From positions 62,001-126,000 of the forward strand of contig JAEUJW010000067.1 in NCBI GenBank assembly GCA_016793465.1: a stretch of DNA of 64,000 nt. Direction: 5' to 3'. Below are positions 17,539 to 25,772 of this stretch, piece by piece. The position numbers and the translations under genes are program-made. Position 1 is the first letter of the stretch; every line of letters starts with the position of its first letter. The stretch comes from Myxococcales bacterium (GTDB lineage: Bacteria; Myxococcota; Polyangia; Nannocystales; Nannocystaceae). The notes under the pieces are model-generated. The model was not told the DNA's origin. It was given only the letters and a program-made list of their open reading frames with translations, and ran no database searches.

Positions 17539-19065
17539 CTATCCGGTGTACGACTCGTCCTGCTGGATCTTGCCGAGCACCCAGTCGAACTCGCCGCGCG
17601 TCAGGTGGGCCCCGCAGTACTCGCAATTGCCGGCCATGTTGACGCGGTCGAGCGGGCCGCCGCAGCTCGGGCATTTGGCCGGGTCGCGCGACACGCCGCG
17701 CACGCTGGCCCCGCGGATCAGCGTCCAGTACTCGCTGTAGGCCCGCTTGCTGCGGGCGTTGCCCGCCACGCGGCGGCCCTGGGCGTCCTCGGTGTAGTCG
17801 AGGCCGGTGGCCCAGATGCGGACGGTGAGCGCGTCGAAGTGGCGGTCGCGGATCAGCTTGACCAGCTGCACGCGCGAGATCTCCATGTCCTTCAGCACGT
17901 TGCGCAGGCCCTGGGCGCGGTAGGCGTCGATCCAGTAGCTCAGGTAATTGAACATCGAGTCGGACACGAACGGGCGCACGGGTCGCAGGTCGCAGGCGGT
18001 CCAGGCGTCGTTGAGCGTGTGATAGATGTCGTGCAGGCGCCTCTCGACGTCGAGCTCGGTGGTGTGCGGGTCCTCGGCGAGCAGGGCGGCGTGGCGACCG
18101 CGGAGGGCGCGGTCCACCACGGTCGGCAGGCCCGTGCCCCGCTCGGCGACGTCGCCGGTGAGCGCCGGCGGGCGCGGCTCGTGGTCGTACAGGCGCACCG
18201 ACCGGACCTGCCAGTCGAAGCGGCCGTCCTCGACCTGCTGCCCGCAGTGGCTGCAGGTGCCGGCGTCGCTGCGCTGGTAGGGCGCGCCGCAGGCGGGGCA
18301 GTGGAAGCTGTACACGGCCGCGGGCGCGCGCGTCTGCGCGTCCTCGGCGCGGGCGAGGGTCCAGCGCTCGCGCACGTAGTAGCCCCGGGCGCCGCCCGGC
18401 AGCTCGGCGGTGTAGTTGGACTCGAACTCGAGCTCGACGCGCAGGTCGCCGCCGTCGCGCTCGAGCTTGAGGGCCTCCATGCGGCCGATGACGACGCCGT
18501 GGATGGCCACGCCGCGGGGCTCGCGGCGGGCCAGCGCGGCGCGCGAGTCGGCGGCCACGTAGGGCGCGAGCGCGGCGAGGGCCGCGGGGTCGTTGCGGGC
18601 GCCGTGCACCCGGGCGTAGAGGGCGTAGACGAAGTCCTCGAACAGCACGGCGGAGAACTCGGGGTCGGTCCGGCGCACGACCTCGTAGACCTGCGGGCCC
18701 GTGCGTGCCGTCGGCGCCGGCGCCGGCGCCGGCGCGTGGAACACGGCGCCGCCGCCGAAGTCGCCGCTGTCCTGCTCCTCGGATTTAAACACGGCCTGCA
18801 GGGCGAGGATCGCGCCGCAGGCGACGACCAGCAGCACGAGCTCGAGCGGCGAGGTGTCGCCGCTGCTGCTGCTGCTGCTGGACGAGCTGCTGCCGCCGAA
18901 GCTGAAGCCGCCGCCGCCGCCGCCGGAGCTGTGGCTCGAGGACGAGTACGAGTGGCTGCCGCCGCCGGAGTAGCTGTGGCCACCGCCGGGCCGCGCCTCG
19001 GCGGCGGCGGCGAGGCCGAGCAGCAGCAGGCCGAGCAGCGCGGGCGTCGCGGTGCGGCGGGTCAT
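17539..19065 (-). CDS. membrane protein with two Tim44-like domains and two zinc ribbons
   Basis: 508 residues. A signal or anchor segment is followed by a Gly/Ser/His/Tyr-rich stretch (30-80) and a transmembrane helix (LVLLVVACGAILALQAVF). Then come two similar halves, each a Tim44-like domain followed by a zinc ribbon: CPACG...CSHCG, then CPSCG...CEYCG. Tim44-like domains bind membranes or partner proteins, and the doubled Tim44 plus ribbon order looks like an internal duplication. The ATG overlaps the stop of the TPM-domain gene as ATGA, so the two products probably act together at the membrane. Confidence 0.82.
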   Translation of the reverse strand: MTRRTATPALLGLLLLGLAAAAEARPGGGHSYSGGGSHSYSSSSHSSGGGGGGFSFGGSSSSSSSSSSGDTSPLELVLLVVACGAILALQAVFKSEEQDSGDFGGGAVFHAPAPAPAPTARTGPQVYEVVRRTDPEFSAVLFEDFVYALYARVHGARNDPAALAALAPYVAADSRAALARREPRGVAIHGVVIGRMEALKLERDGGDLRVELEFESNYTAELPGGARGYYVRERWTLARAEDAQTRAPAAVYSFHCPACGAPYQRSDAGTCSHCGQQVEDGRFDWQVRSVRLYDHEPRPPALTGDVAERGTGLPTVVDRALRGRHAALLAEDPHTTELDVERRLHDIYHTLNDAWTACDLRPVRPFVSDSMFNYLSYWIDAYRAQGLRNVLKDMEISRVQLVKLIRDRHFDALTVRIWATGLDYTEDAQGRRVAGNARSKRAYSEYWTLIRGASVRGVSRDPAKCPSCGGPLDRVNMAGNCEYCGAHLTRGEFDWVLGKIQQDESYTG

Positions 19066-19679
19066 GACATCACCCCGTCGTCGAGCTCGTTGACGTCGTC
19101 CTCGCGGCGCGGGAGGTGGCGGCCGCACACGCCGCCGAGCGCGGCGATCGGCTCGACGAGGTCCCGGGCCGCGCAGCCGCGGCCGACGTGGCTGCGGATC
19201 ACGTCGGTGCTGGCGTCCCACGCGACCTGCGGCACGCGCTCGCGGACCCCGAGGTCGACGACGAACGCGCACAGGCGCTCGGCGAGGCTGACGTAGAGCA
19301 GCACGCCGGTGCGGCCGCGGGTGTCGGCGACGCCCCTCTCGACGAACAGCGCGCGGGCGGCGGCCTGGACGCGGGCGTCCTGGGTGCGCCGCAGCACCAG
19401 CAGGCGCTGCAGCGCCGGCACGCGCGCGAGGCTGCCGACGAGCGCGCCCATCACCAGCGGGAGCACGAGGAACCAGTGCAGCTCGAAGGCCGGCTCCGAG
19501 TAGAGGAGGGCGGCGGTGGTCGCGAGGGCGCCGATGCAGCCGGCGATCGCGCTGGTCAGCGGGTAGCCGTCGGAGCGCGCACGGACGGACACGACGAGCT
19601 CGGCGGAGGTGCAGGCCTCGAACGCGGCGACGGCCCGCGTGAGGGCGGCGCGACCGTCGTCGCGGAAGAACCGGTGCAT
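19062..19679 (-). CDS. TPM-domain membrane protein
   Basis: 205 residues. An N-terminal amphipathic segment (TRAVAAFEACTSAELVVSVRAR) has the TPM_phosphatase opening. A two-helix membrane hairpin at about 45-90 follows, then a part containing RTGVLLYVSLAERLCAFVVD, the core TPM/YgcG phrase. The order (TPM halves with inserted membrane helices) matches small TPM-domain membrane proteins whose function is unclear. It is translationally coupled to the Tim44/zinc-ribbon gene downstream. Confidence 0.8.
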   Translation of the reverse strand: MHRFFRDDGRAALTRAVAAFEACTSAELVVSVRARSDGYPLTSAIAGCIGALATTAALLYSEPAFELHWFLVLPLVMGALVGSLARVPALQRLLVLRRTQDARVQAAARALFVERGVADTRGRTGVLLYVSLAERLCAFVVDLGVRERVPQVAWDASTDVIRSHVGRGCAARDLVEPIAALGGVCGRHLPRREDDVNELDDGVMS

Positions 19680-19720
19680 CGGCGAGATTGTCGCAAACGC
19701 CCGGGGCGGCCGCCAGCGGC

Positions 19721-20800
19721 TCAGCGGAGCTCGAATTCGTGGTCGGCCGCGTCGGTCCGCACGGACAGCCGGCGCCCGCGCACGAGCAGGTAGAGCGGCT
19801 GGCCGTCGATCGCGTGCTCGGAGGCGACGGCGCCGGTGCTGCGCTCGACCACGAGGAGGCGGCCGGCGCGGGCGCTCAGCAGGTGGGCGCCGTCGACGAC
19901 GAAGTCGGCGGCGCCGGCGAGCCCGGGCGCGCTCCGCCACAGCGGCTCGCCGGTCCGCAGGTCGAGCGCGGCGAGGAAGCCGGCCGCCGGATCGCGGGCG
20001 GTGAACGCGAGGTAGAGCGCGCCGTCGGCGAGCGCGGCCCAGGTGACCGCGAGCTCGCCGCCGCCGAGCCAGGGCGCGAGGTCGAGGAAGGCCAGGCGCT
20101 CGCCGTCGGCGGCCTGCACGGCGACGAACCGCCCGCCGCGGTAGTCGGGGCCGTAGATCAGCAGCGTGAGGTCGTCGTCGGCGATGGCCACCGCGAGCAC
20201 GTGCTCGCCGTACAGCGGCGAGGTGCCGGGCGGGACGTCGCCGGGGTCGCCGCGCATCGGGTTCGGCACCTGGTGCTCGGGCAGGGCGATGCAGCGGGCC
20301 CGCTGCCACTCGTCGTCGCTGCTCTGCTCGCGGGTGGTGCGCAGCAGCGCCGGGCGCGGGGCGCGGGCGCGGGTCGCCACGGTCGCCTCTTTGATGAGTG
20401 CGGGGGCGGCCGGCGGGGGCGGCACGACGAGCGGGCGGGCCCCGGCGAACGCGATCATGGCCCGCTGCTGATCGGCGAGCAGGGCCCGGGTGGCGGCGTC
20501 GTGCAGGGCGAGGGCGGCGAGGTCGTCGGGCGCGACCGCGAGGATCGCCGCGAAGGCCCGGCGGGCGTGGTGCCAGGCGCCGGCGTCGAGGGCGGCGAGG
20601 CCGCGGGTGCGCAGGGTCTGCTCGGCGGGCGCGAGGCGCGGGCCGCCGCGCGGCGCGGGGACGTCGACCGGGCAGGCCGCGGCCGCCTCGGGGGTCGCGG
20701 TCGCGGCGGCGGAGGCGGAGGTCGCGGGCCGGCAGGCGCCTGTCCCGAAGGACAGGACGGCGAGGACGGCGAGGCGAGGCCCGGGGCGCACGGCGGCCAC
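19721..20800 (-). CDS. PQQ-like propeller lipoprotein
   Basis: 359 residues from a GTG start (GTG 20791 is an alternative). The signal peptide ends FGTGAC-R, making it a lipoprotein, and the palindrome CTGTCC-CGAA-GGACAG (20740-20755) sits inside the signal-peptide codons. Residues 40-110 are helical and TPR-like. The rest is a propeller resembling quinoprotein/PQQ repeats (ALDLRTGEPLWRSAPG, LLVVERSTGAVASEHA). It is probably periplasmic or surface-exposed; a bound cofactor is not demonstrated. It is divergent from the gene at 20924. Confidence 0.75.
   Translation of the reverse strand: MAAVRPGPRLAVLAVLSFGTGACRPATSASAAATATPEAAAACPVDVPAPRGGPRLAPAEQTLRTRGLAALDAGAWHHARRAFAAILAVAPDDLAALALHDAATRALLADQQRAMIAFAGARPLVVPPPPAAPALIKEATVATRARAPRPALLRTTREQSSDDEWQRARCIALPEHQVPNPMRGDPGDVPPGTSPLYGEHVLAVAIADDDLTLLIYGPDYRGGRFVAVQAADGERLAFLDLAPWLGGGELAVTWAALADGALYLAFTARDPAAGFLAALDLRTGEPLWRSAPGLAGAADFVVDGAHLLSARAGRLLVVERSTGAVASEHAIDGQPLYLLVRGRRLSVRTDAADHEFELR
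20739..20756. repeat. palindrome CTGTCC-N4-GGACAG (with outer C/G pair)
   Basis: An 18-base palindrome CCTGTCC-CGAA-GGACAGG inside the signal-peptide codons of the PQQ-like lipoprotein, coding LSFGTG. It is one of about ten full copies in the window (33879, 33927, 33975, 34029, 34089, 34262, 46458, 53810, and one lacking a terminal base at 45793). Confidence 0.7.
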
Positions 20801-20923
20801 GATAGCGCACGGGCGCGGCGGCGGCGCCCGCGAGGGGAGAGATCGCAGGGGCCGGGGCGCGGGGCCCGGGCGCGGGCCGCAATTCGGCGGTCGGTGCGCC
20901 GGGAAACGGCGTATGCTGCGCGC

Positions 20924-21553
20924 GTGTCGGCCGGACGAACGACGTGGGCGCTGGCGCTGGCGGTCGCGTGCGGCGGCGGGTCGGGCACCGCGAGCGAGAC
21001 CGGCAGCAGCGAGACCGGCGCGAGCTCGGGGCCGGGCGCGAGCGCGACGACGATGGCGCCGCCGGACAGCGCGGAGCCGGTCGACCCGACCGAAGGCGTG
21101 TTCGTGCCGCTGGTCGACCCGATGGGCTGGACGCCGGTGCCGGCGGGCGAGGACCCGCTGGCGGCGCACCGCCCGGCCGAGGTGGCGTGTCCGCTCGGCG
21201 GCTGGCTGTTCGAGCCGCAGGGCTTCGAGGTCAACACGCTGCAGTGCAACTACGCGATGTTCGGCCAGCCGGCGCAGGCGGCGGTGCTGGCCGGGCAGCG
21301 GGTGACGGCGACGCTGTACCACTTCGACCTGGTGGCGGCCGAGCCGGCGGAGGCGCACGTGGCCCTGCTGGTCGGCGAGACGGTGCTGTGGGAGGCGACG
21401 GTGGCCATCCCGGGCCCGGCGAACGCGTTCAACGTCGACGTGGTGGCGGCGAGCACCGCGCCCGCGGGCACGCCGGTGTACTTCCACCTGCACAACCACG
21501 GGCAGAACACGTGGACGCTCGGGGCGATCGAGGTCGAGGTCCCGGCCGGCTGA
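20924..21553 (+). CDS. small lipoprotein of unknown function
   Basis: 209 residues from GTG. The short signal ends LAVAC-G, and a Ser/Thr/Gly/Ala linker runs to about 55. The body is a single beta-rich domain of about 145 residues (CPLGGWLFEP, NVDVVAASTAPAGTPVYFHLHNHG), reminiscent of a jelly-roll or cupredoxin-like sandwich, but I cannot assign a family. TATGCT (20912-20917) ends 6 bases before the GTG, with no Shine-Dalgarno sequence. It is divergent from the PQQ-like gene. Confidence 0.72.
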   Translation: MSAGRTTWALALAVACGGGSGTASETGSSETGASSGPGASATTMAPPDSAEPVDPTEGVFVPLVDPMGWTPVPAGEDPLAAHRPAEVACPLGGWLFEPQGFEVNTLQCNYAMFGQPAQAAVLAGQRVTATLYHFDLVAAEPAEAHVALLVGETVLWEATVAIPGPANAFNVDVVAASTAPAGTPVYFHLHNHGQNTWTLGAIEVEVPAG

Positions 21554-21621
21554 GGCGCAGAGAAGTCGTCAAATCGACGATCGCGTGCGGAAAGCGGGCG
21601 GGCGGGTGGTACCCTCGGCCG

Positions 21622-23121
21622 ATGATGTTGCGTGCGGCGCGGCGGCTGGCTCCCGTGTTCGGTCTGGTGTTCACGGCCTGCGGCGATCCGCCGGGCAGCG
21701 GCAGCGGCGGCGCCACGTCGAGTGACGACGAGTCGGGCGAGTCGAGCGGGCCCGGCGGGCCGAGCTCGGGCGAGGCGCCGACCGGCGAGGCGCCGACCGG
21801 CGAGTCGGGCGAGACCGGCAGCGCCGCCGGACCGACGTGGCATCAGGACATCGCGCCGCTGGTGATCGGCAAGTGCGGCGGCTGCCACGTGGCCGGCGGC
21901 ATCGCCCCGTTCTCGCTGCAGGGGTACGAGGAGGCGGCGCCGTTCGCCGAGGCGATGCTGATGGCGCTCGAGCGCGGGACGATGCCGCCGTTTCTGGCCG
22001 CGAACACCGACGAGTGCGAGGTCCGCTACGAGTGGGAGGACGACCCGCGCCTGACGCCCGCGCAGCTGGAGGACTTCGCGCGGTGGGTCGAGGCCGGCGC
22101 GCCCGCGGGCGACCCGGCCGCGGCGGCGCCGCTGCCCGAGCCGATCGACCTGTCGCTGCAGGACGCCGACATGCGGCTCGACATCGAGACCGAGGTGACG
22201 ATCGAAGGCGACAAGGACACGTTCCTGTGCTTCAGCCTCGACCCCGGGTTCACCGAGGACACCTGGCTCGACGGCCTGCAGATCCGCGCGGGCAACCCGA
22301 AGATCGTGCACCACGTGCTGGTCTACCTCGACCCCGAGGCGCAGTCGGCCGACCTGGTCGGACCCGAGGGCCACTACCCGTGCTTCGGCGGCCCGGGCTT
22401 CGGCGACACCGGCCTCATCGGCGCCTGGGCCCCCGGCTCGGTGCCGTTCGAGATGCCGCCCGACACGGCGATGCAGGTCAAGGCCGGCTCGCGCATCGTG
22501 CTCAACGTGCACTACCACCCGACCGGCGCGCCCGAGCGCGACGACAGCACCGGCATCGACCTGCGCAGGTACGACGCGGCGCTGCCGACCTACGTCGGCC
22601 TGCTGGCGCTGATCGGCAACGGCGGCGGCGCGGCCGAGGGCCTGCAGCCCGGCCCCGGCGACGACGGCCCGCCGAAGTTCAAGATCCCCGCCGGCGCGGT
22701 CGGCCACACCGAGGAGATGCTGATCTCCCCGTCGGGCCAGATCCCCGAGCTGCGCATCTTCGGGGTGTCGTCGCACATGCACTACGTCGGCACCGACATG
22801 ATGATCGGCGTGCAGCGCAACACGCCCGTCGACGGCGCGCCCGACGTCGAGTGCCTGCTGCAGACGCCGCGCTGGGACTTCAACTGGCAGCGGCTCTACA
22901 CCTACAAGGCGTCGCTCGCCGAGGTCCCGCTGGTCCACGGCGGCGACGACCTCTACCTGCGCTGCACCTACGACAACTCGATGGCGAACCCCGCGGTCGC
23001 CGAGGCGCTGGCCGACCAGGGCCTCGCCGCGCCGCAGGACGTGTACCTCGGCGAGTCGACGCTCGACGAGATGTGCCTCGGCGCGTTCGCCGTCGCGGTC
23101 AAGCTCAGCGACGTCATCTGA
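21622..23121 (+). CDS. copper-dependent monooxygenase-like lipoprotein with heme c site
   Basis: 499 residues with lipobox FTAC (Cys20) and a linker containing two APTGE units. A cytochrome-c-like part follows with CGGCH (Cys85). The C-terminal two thirds match the type II copper ascorbate-dependent monooxygenase (PHM/DBM-like) fold: His230-His231 in IVHHVLVYLDP, the LNVHYHPTG motif, and SSHMHYVGTDM with a Met ligand candidate. Family members hydroxylate C-H bonds using two copper sites; the heme would supply electrons. ATG 21622 or 21625 is possible. TACCCT (21610-21615) ends 6 bases upstream of the first. Confidence 0.87.
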   Translation: MMLRAARRLAPVFGLVFTACGDPPGSGSGGATSSDDESGESSGPGGPSSGEAPTGEAPTGESGETGSAAGPTWHQDIAPLVIGKCGGCHVAGGIAPFSLQGYEEAAPFAEAMLMALERGTMPPFLAANTDECEVRYEWEDDPRLTPAQLEDFARWVEAGAPAGDPAAAAPLPEPIDLSLQDADMRLDIETEVTIEGDKDTFLCFSLDPGFTEDTWLDGLQIRAGNPKIVHHVLVYLDPEAQSADLVGPEGHYPCFGGPGFGDTGLIGAWAPGSVPFEMPPDTAMQVKAGSRIVLNVHYHPTGAPERDDSTGIDLRRYDAALPTYVGLLALIGNGGGAAEGLQPGPGDDGPPKFKIPAGAVGHTEEMLISPSGQIPELRIFGVSSHMHYVGTDMMIGVQRNTPVDGAPDVECLLQTPRWDFNWQRLYTYKASLAEVPLVHGGDDLYLRCTYDNSMANPAVAEALADQGLAAPQDVYLGESTLDEMCLGAFAVAVKLSDVI

Positions 23122-23438
23122 GCCGGGCGCCGCCGTCGTCGACCGACGAACCGAGCGCCGAGCGCCCGTCGGACGCCGCGGCCCGCGAAGACCCGCGGCG
23201 GGTGCCCGGGGTCCAGCGCGCGCACGCGGAGCGGGCCGTCGGCGCCGCACACGGGGGCGAGCTCGGCCGGCCGCGGCGGCTCGGACGGCGAACCACACGC
23301 CGACTGCGCCACGACCGCGCGCGTGCTTCATCGCCCGGCGTCATCGTAGGGGGAGGCGCCGCGGCCAGCGACGCCGCCGCCGGGCCGCTCGCGTCGCGGC
23401 GCGCTCACGCGCCGGCGGGCCGTGTACGATGGCGGGTC
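23122..23438. other. 317-base region between two plus-strand genes
   Basis: It holds a minus-strand lipoprotein-like remnant (23140-23312) and a TACGAT hexamer (23425-23430) ending 8 bases before the ATG at 23439. There is no other gene and no strong hairpin. Confidence 0.5.
23140..23312 (-). pseudogene. remnant of a lipoprotein 5' end
   Basis: From GTG 23312 the minus strand reads VAQSACGSPSEPPRPAEL followed by APVCGADGPLRVRALDPG. It looks like a lipobox with Pro/Glu linker and the start of a mature myxobacterial lipoprotein. The signal peptide upstream is out of frame (ATG 23331 reads a different frame), and after about 45 residues the sequence becomes an Arg-rich run into the antisense of the neighbouring gene. 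This fits a truncated, decayed gene. No homology search was possible. Confidence 0.35.
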
Positions 23439-24689
23439 ATGCGCTTACGCCGTCTCGCTGGTGGGGTCCTGGGGGCCCTGGGGATGCTGGGCCCGGCGGC
23501 GGCCTCGGCGGCCGAGCTGCCGCCGCACGATCCGCTGCGCGTGCTCGTCGTCAGCGACTCGGTCAACCCCAACATGCTGTCGGACGCGCAGCTGACGCAG
23601 GCGGGGGACCTCGAGCTCGCGCTCGTGCAGCCGGGCGCCGGCTTGAACATCGAGAGCGTGCTCGAGGTGAGCAGCCAGTGCGTCGACGCGGCCCTCGCGG
23701 CGCTGGCGGTCCCGGGCGAGGTCACGACGCTGATCTACTTCGCCCACCGCTCGGCCCGCGGCTGCGACATGGCCGACCGCCAGGCGGCCCTCACCGCCGC
23801 CGTCGAGGCGTTCTTGCTCGCCGGCGGCGGCGTGGTGGTGTTCCACCACGGGATCTACCAGGACGCCGGCAAGGAGGCGATCCTGCAGCTGTTCGGCGGG
23901 ACGGCCGGCGCGATCCAGTGGGACACCGACGCCGGACAGGACGTCATCAACGTCGCGGGCGGGCACTTCGTGACCACCAACGGGGTCGAGTACGCGGGCT
24001 CGAAGCCGTACGCGGACGCGCAACACGGCGTGCCCGCGGGCGACTATCCGGTCTTCACCAACTCACCGGACGAGCGCTACCCGGCGCTCGACGTGCTCGG
24101 CGCGCCGGGCGAGACGCGGACCCTCCTGTTCGCCAGCGACTACGACACCGACGGCGCGACGCACGTGCTCGGCTGGGACCTGCAGCGGCCGGGGTGGGCG
24201 GGGCGCGTGGTGTTCTATCAGCCGGGCGAGTGGCAGCCGCACGCGCTCGACGACGTCGCCGGCAACAACTTTCAGATCCTGGCCAACGCGATCGTGCACG
24301 TGTCGGCCGCGGGCGGGCCCCCCGACGAGACGAGCGGGACGGACGGCGGCGAGACGACGGCCGAGACCGGTGAGCCGGGCGAGTCGTCGGCGTCGACGTC
24401 GGGGAGCACCGGCGGCGATCCCTCCGCTGGACCGACGGGCCCGGGACCGACGAGCGACCCGACCGGCGACTCGCCGACAGGCGACTCGCCGACCGGCGGC
24501 GACGCCGAGACGGCCGACGGCGGGGTCGGGAGCGGCGAGGCCGCGACGTCCGCCGCCGCGACGACCGCCACGAGCGGGGCCTCGACCGCCGGCGGCGAGA
24601 CCGACGACGGCTGCGGCTGCCGCTCGCGCGGCGCGGGCGGGCTCGTGGGGCTGGGGCTGCTGGCGCTGCGTCGGCGACGAGCGCGGTGA
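23439..24689 (+). CDS. ThuA-like secreted protein with MYXO-CTERM sorting tail
   Basis: 416 residues. A cleavable signal peptide (Ala-Ser-Ala at about 23) precedes a Rossmann-like/flavodoxin-like domain to about 290 (LRVLVVSDSVNPN, GGGVVVFHHGIYQD, GWAGRVVFYQPGEW), reminiscent of the ThuA/class-I amidotransferase-like fold. A 95-residue Thr/Ser/Gly/Asp/Pro linker with the repeated unit DSPTG follows. The last 28 residues have Gly-Cys-Gly-Cys, a short hydrophobic stretch and R-R-R-R, the MYXO-CTERM sorting pattern processed by myxosortase. It is probably displayed on the outer surface. Confidence 0.82.
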   Translation: MRLRRLAGGVLGALGMLGPAAASAAELPPHDPLRVLVVSDSVNPNMLSDAQLTQAGDLELALVQPGAGLNIESVLEVSSQCVDAALAALAVPGEVTTLIYFAHRSARGCDMADRQAALTAAVEAFLLAGGGVVVFHHGIYQDAGKEAILQLFGGTAGAIQWDTDAGQDVINVAGGHFVTTNGVEYAGSKPYADAQHGVPAGDYPVFTNSPDERYPALDVLGAPGETRTLLFASDYDTDGATHVLGWDLQRPGWAGRVVFYQPGEWQPHALDDVAGNNFQILANAIVHVSAAGGPPDETSGTDGGETTAETGEPGESSASTSGSTGGDPSAGPTGPGPTSDPTGDSPTGDSPTGGDAETADGGVGSGEAATSAAATTATSGASTAGGETDDGCGCRSRGAGGLVGLGLLALRRRRAR

Positions 24690-24812
24690 GCGAGTCGCCG
24701 ACCCGTGGGGCGACGCGTGGCCGTGATCCGTCGGCCGCGCGACGACCGACGACGTCGGCCGCCGATCACCGAGCTGGCCGCGCGATCGCTCGCGGCTAGA
24801 CTGGGCGCCCGC

Positions 24813-25772
24813 ATGCCCAAGCTGATCCACGAGGCGCTGGTCCAGCTGATCCGCGCCGCACCGGAGGCGTTGATCCGCCTGCTGCCGCCGTCGCTGGGGC
24901 TCGACGGGCCGGTCTGCGCGCTCGCCCAGGTGACGGCCGACGAGTTCGTCGACCTCCACCTCGCGGAGTACCGCGCCGACGTCGTGGTCGTCGTCGGCGA
25001 CCCCGAGCGGCCCTCGGCCGTCATCCTCACCGAGATGCAGATGGACTACGACGCCCGCAAGCGCTACCGCTGGCCGGTCCAGGCCGGCGGCCTGTGGGCG
25101 CGTCACCAGTGTCCGGTGGCGCTGGTGGTGCTCGCCCTCGACGACCGGGTCGCGGCCGCCTATCGCCAGCCGGTCGATCTGGGCTGGGGGCTCATCACGC
25201 TCACGCCGATCGTGCTCGGCGCCGAGAGCTTCCCCTGGATCACCGACCACGCCGAGGCCCGCGCCTGCCCCGAGCTCGCGGTGCTCTCGGCGATGGCCCA
25301 CGGCCGGCGCCCCGGGGCCGAACACGTCGCCCTCGCGGCCATCACGGCCTGCGCCGACCTCGACAACGAGCGCCAGATTTTCTACCCTGACTTCATCACC
25401 GCCCGCCTCGGGGCGGTGGCGCGTGCAGCGCTGGAGCACCTCATGTCCACCTCCACCGATCGCAACCCCTTCATCAGCGACTTCTTCCGCAAGCGCTTCG
25501 ACGACGCCTGGGCCGAGAGCGAGGCCAGGGGCCTGGCCAGGGGCGAGGCCAAGGGCCTGGCCAAGGGCAAGGCCGAGGGCAAGGCCGAGGGCGAGGCCAA
25601 GATCCTCCTGAAGATGATCCGGCTGAAGGGCTTCGTCCTGACCCCCGAGCTCGAGGACCGCATCCACCGCTGCACCGATCCGACCGAGCTCGAGGGCTGG
25701 GCGGACCGCCTGCTGGAGGCGCGCACGCTCGACGAGGTGTTCGCGCCGGCCGAGCGCGTCACTCCTCGCTGA
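24813..25772 (+). CDS. Rpn/PD-(D/E)XK nuclease family protein with repetitive tail
   Basis: 319 residues, cytosolic. The N-terminal 200 resemble the Rpn / transposase-like PD-(D/E)XK nuclease family: Asp56 in YRADVVVVVGD and Glu74-Met-Gln76 in ILTEMQMD form the likely metal site. Residues about 232-262 are a charged repeat of (E/K)(A)(R/K)G(L/E)A, coded by near-tandem GGCCAAGGGC-type units (25510-25605), as is common near the C-terminus of this family. Relatives promote RecA-independent DNA exchange or act in defence; here the role is unproven. TAGACT (24797-24802) ends 10 bases before this ATG. It overlaps the next gene tail-to-tail by 14 bases. Confidence 0.78.
   Translation: MPKLIHEALVQLIRAAPEALIRLLPPSLGLDGPVCALAQVTADEFVDLHLAEYRADVVVVVGDPERPSAVILTEMQMDYDARKRYRWPVQAGGLWARHQCPVALVVLALDDRVAAAYRQPVDLGWGLITLTPIVLGAESFPWITDHAEARACPELAVLSAMAHGRRPGAEHVALAAITACADLDNERQIFYPDFITARLGAVARAALEHLMSTSTDRNPFISDFFRKRFDDAWAESEARGLARGEAKGLAKGKAEGKAEGEAKILLKMIRLKGFVLTPELEDRIHRCTDPTELEGWADRLLEARTLDEVFAPAERVTPR

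Noticed and set aside
18833..18960. CTG/CCG trinucleotide runs that look like a microsatellite or CRISPR
   Set aside because: They code the Ser/Gly/His-rich stretch of the Tim44/zinc-ribbon protein; no spacer structure.
24723..24769. GTGATC...GATCAC inverted ends upstream of the Rpn-like gene as a transposon end
   Set aside because: Only six bases pair over a 35-base gap; no target duplication or transposase.
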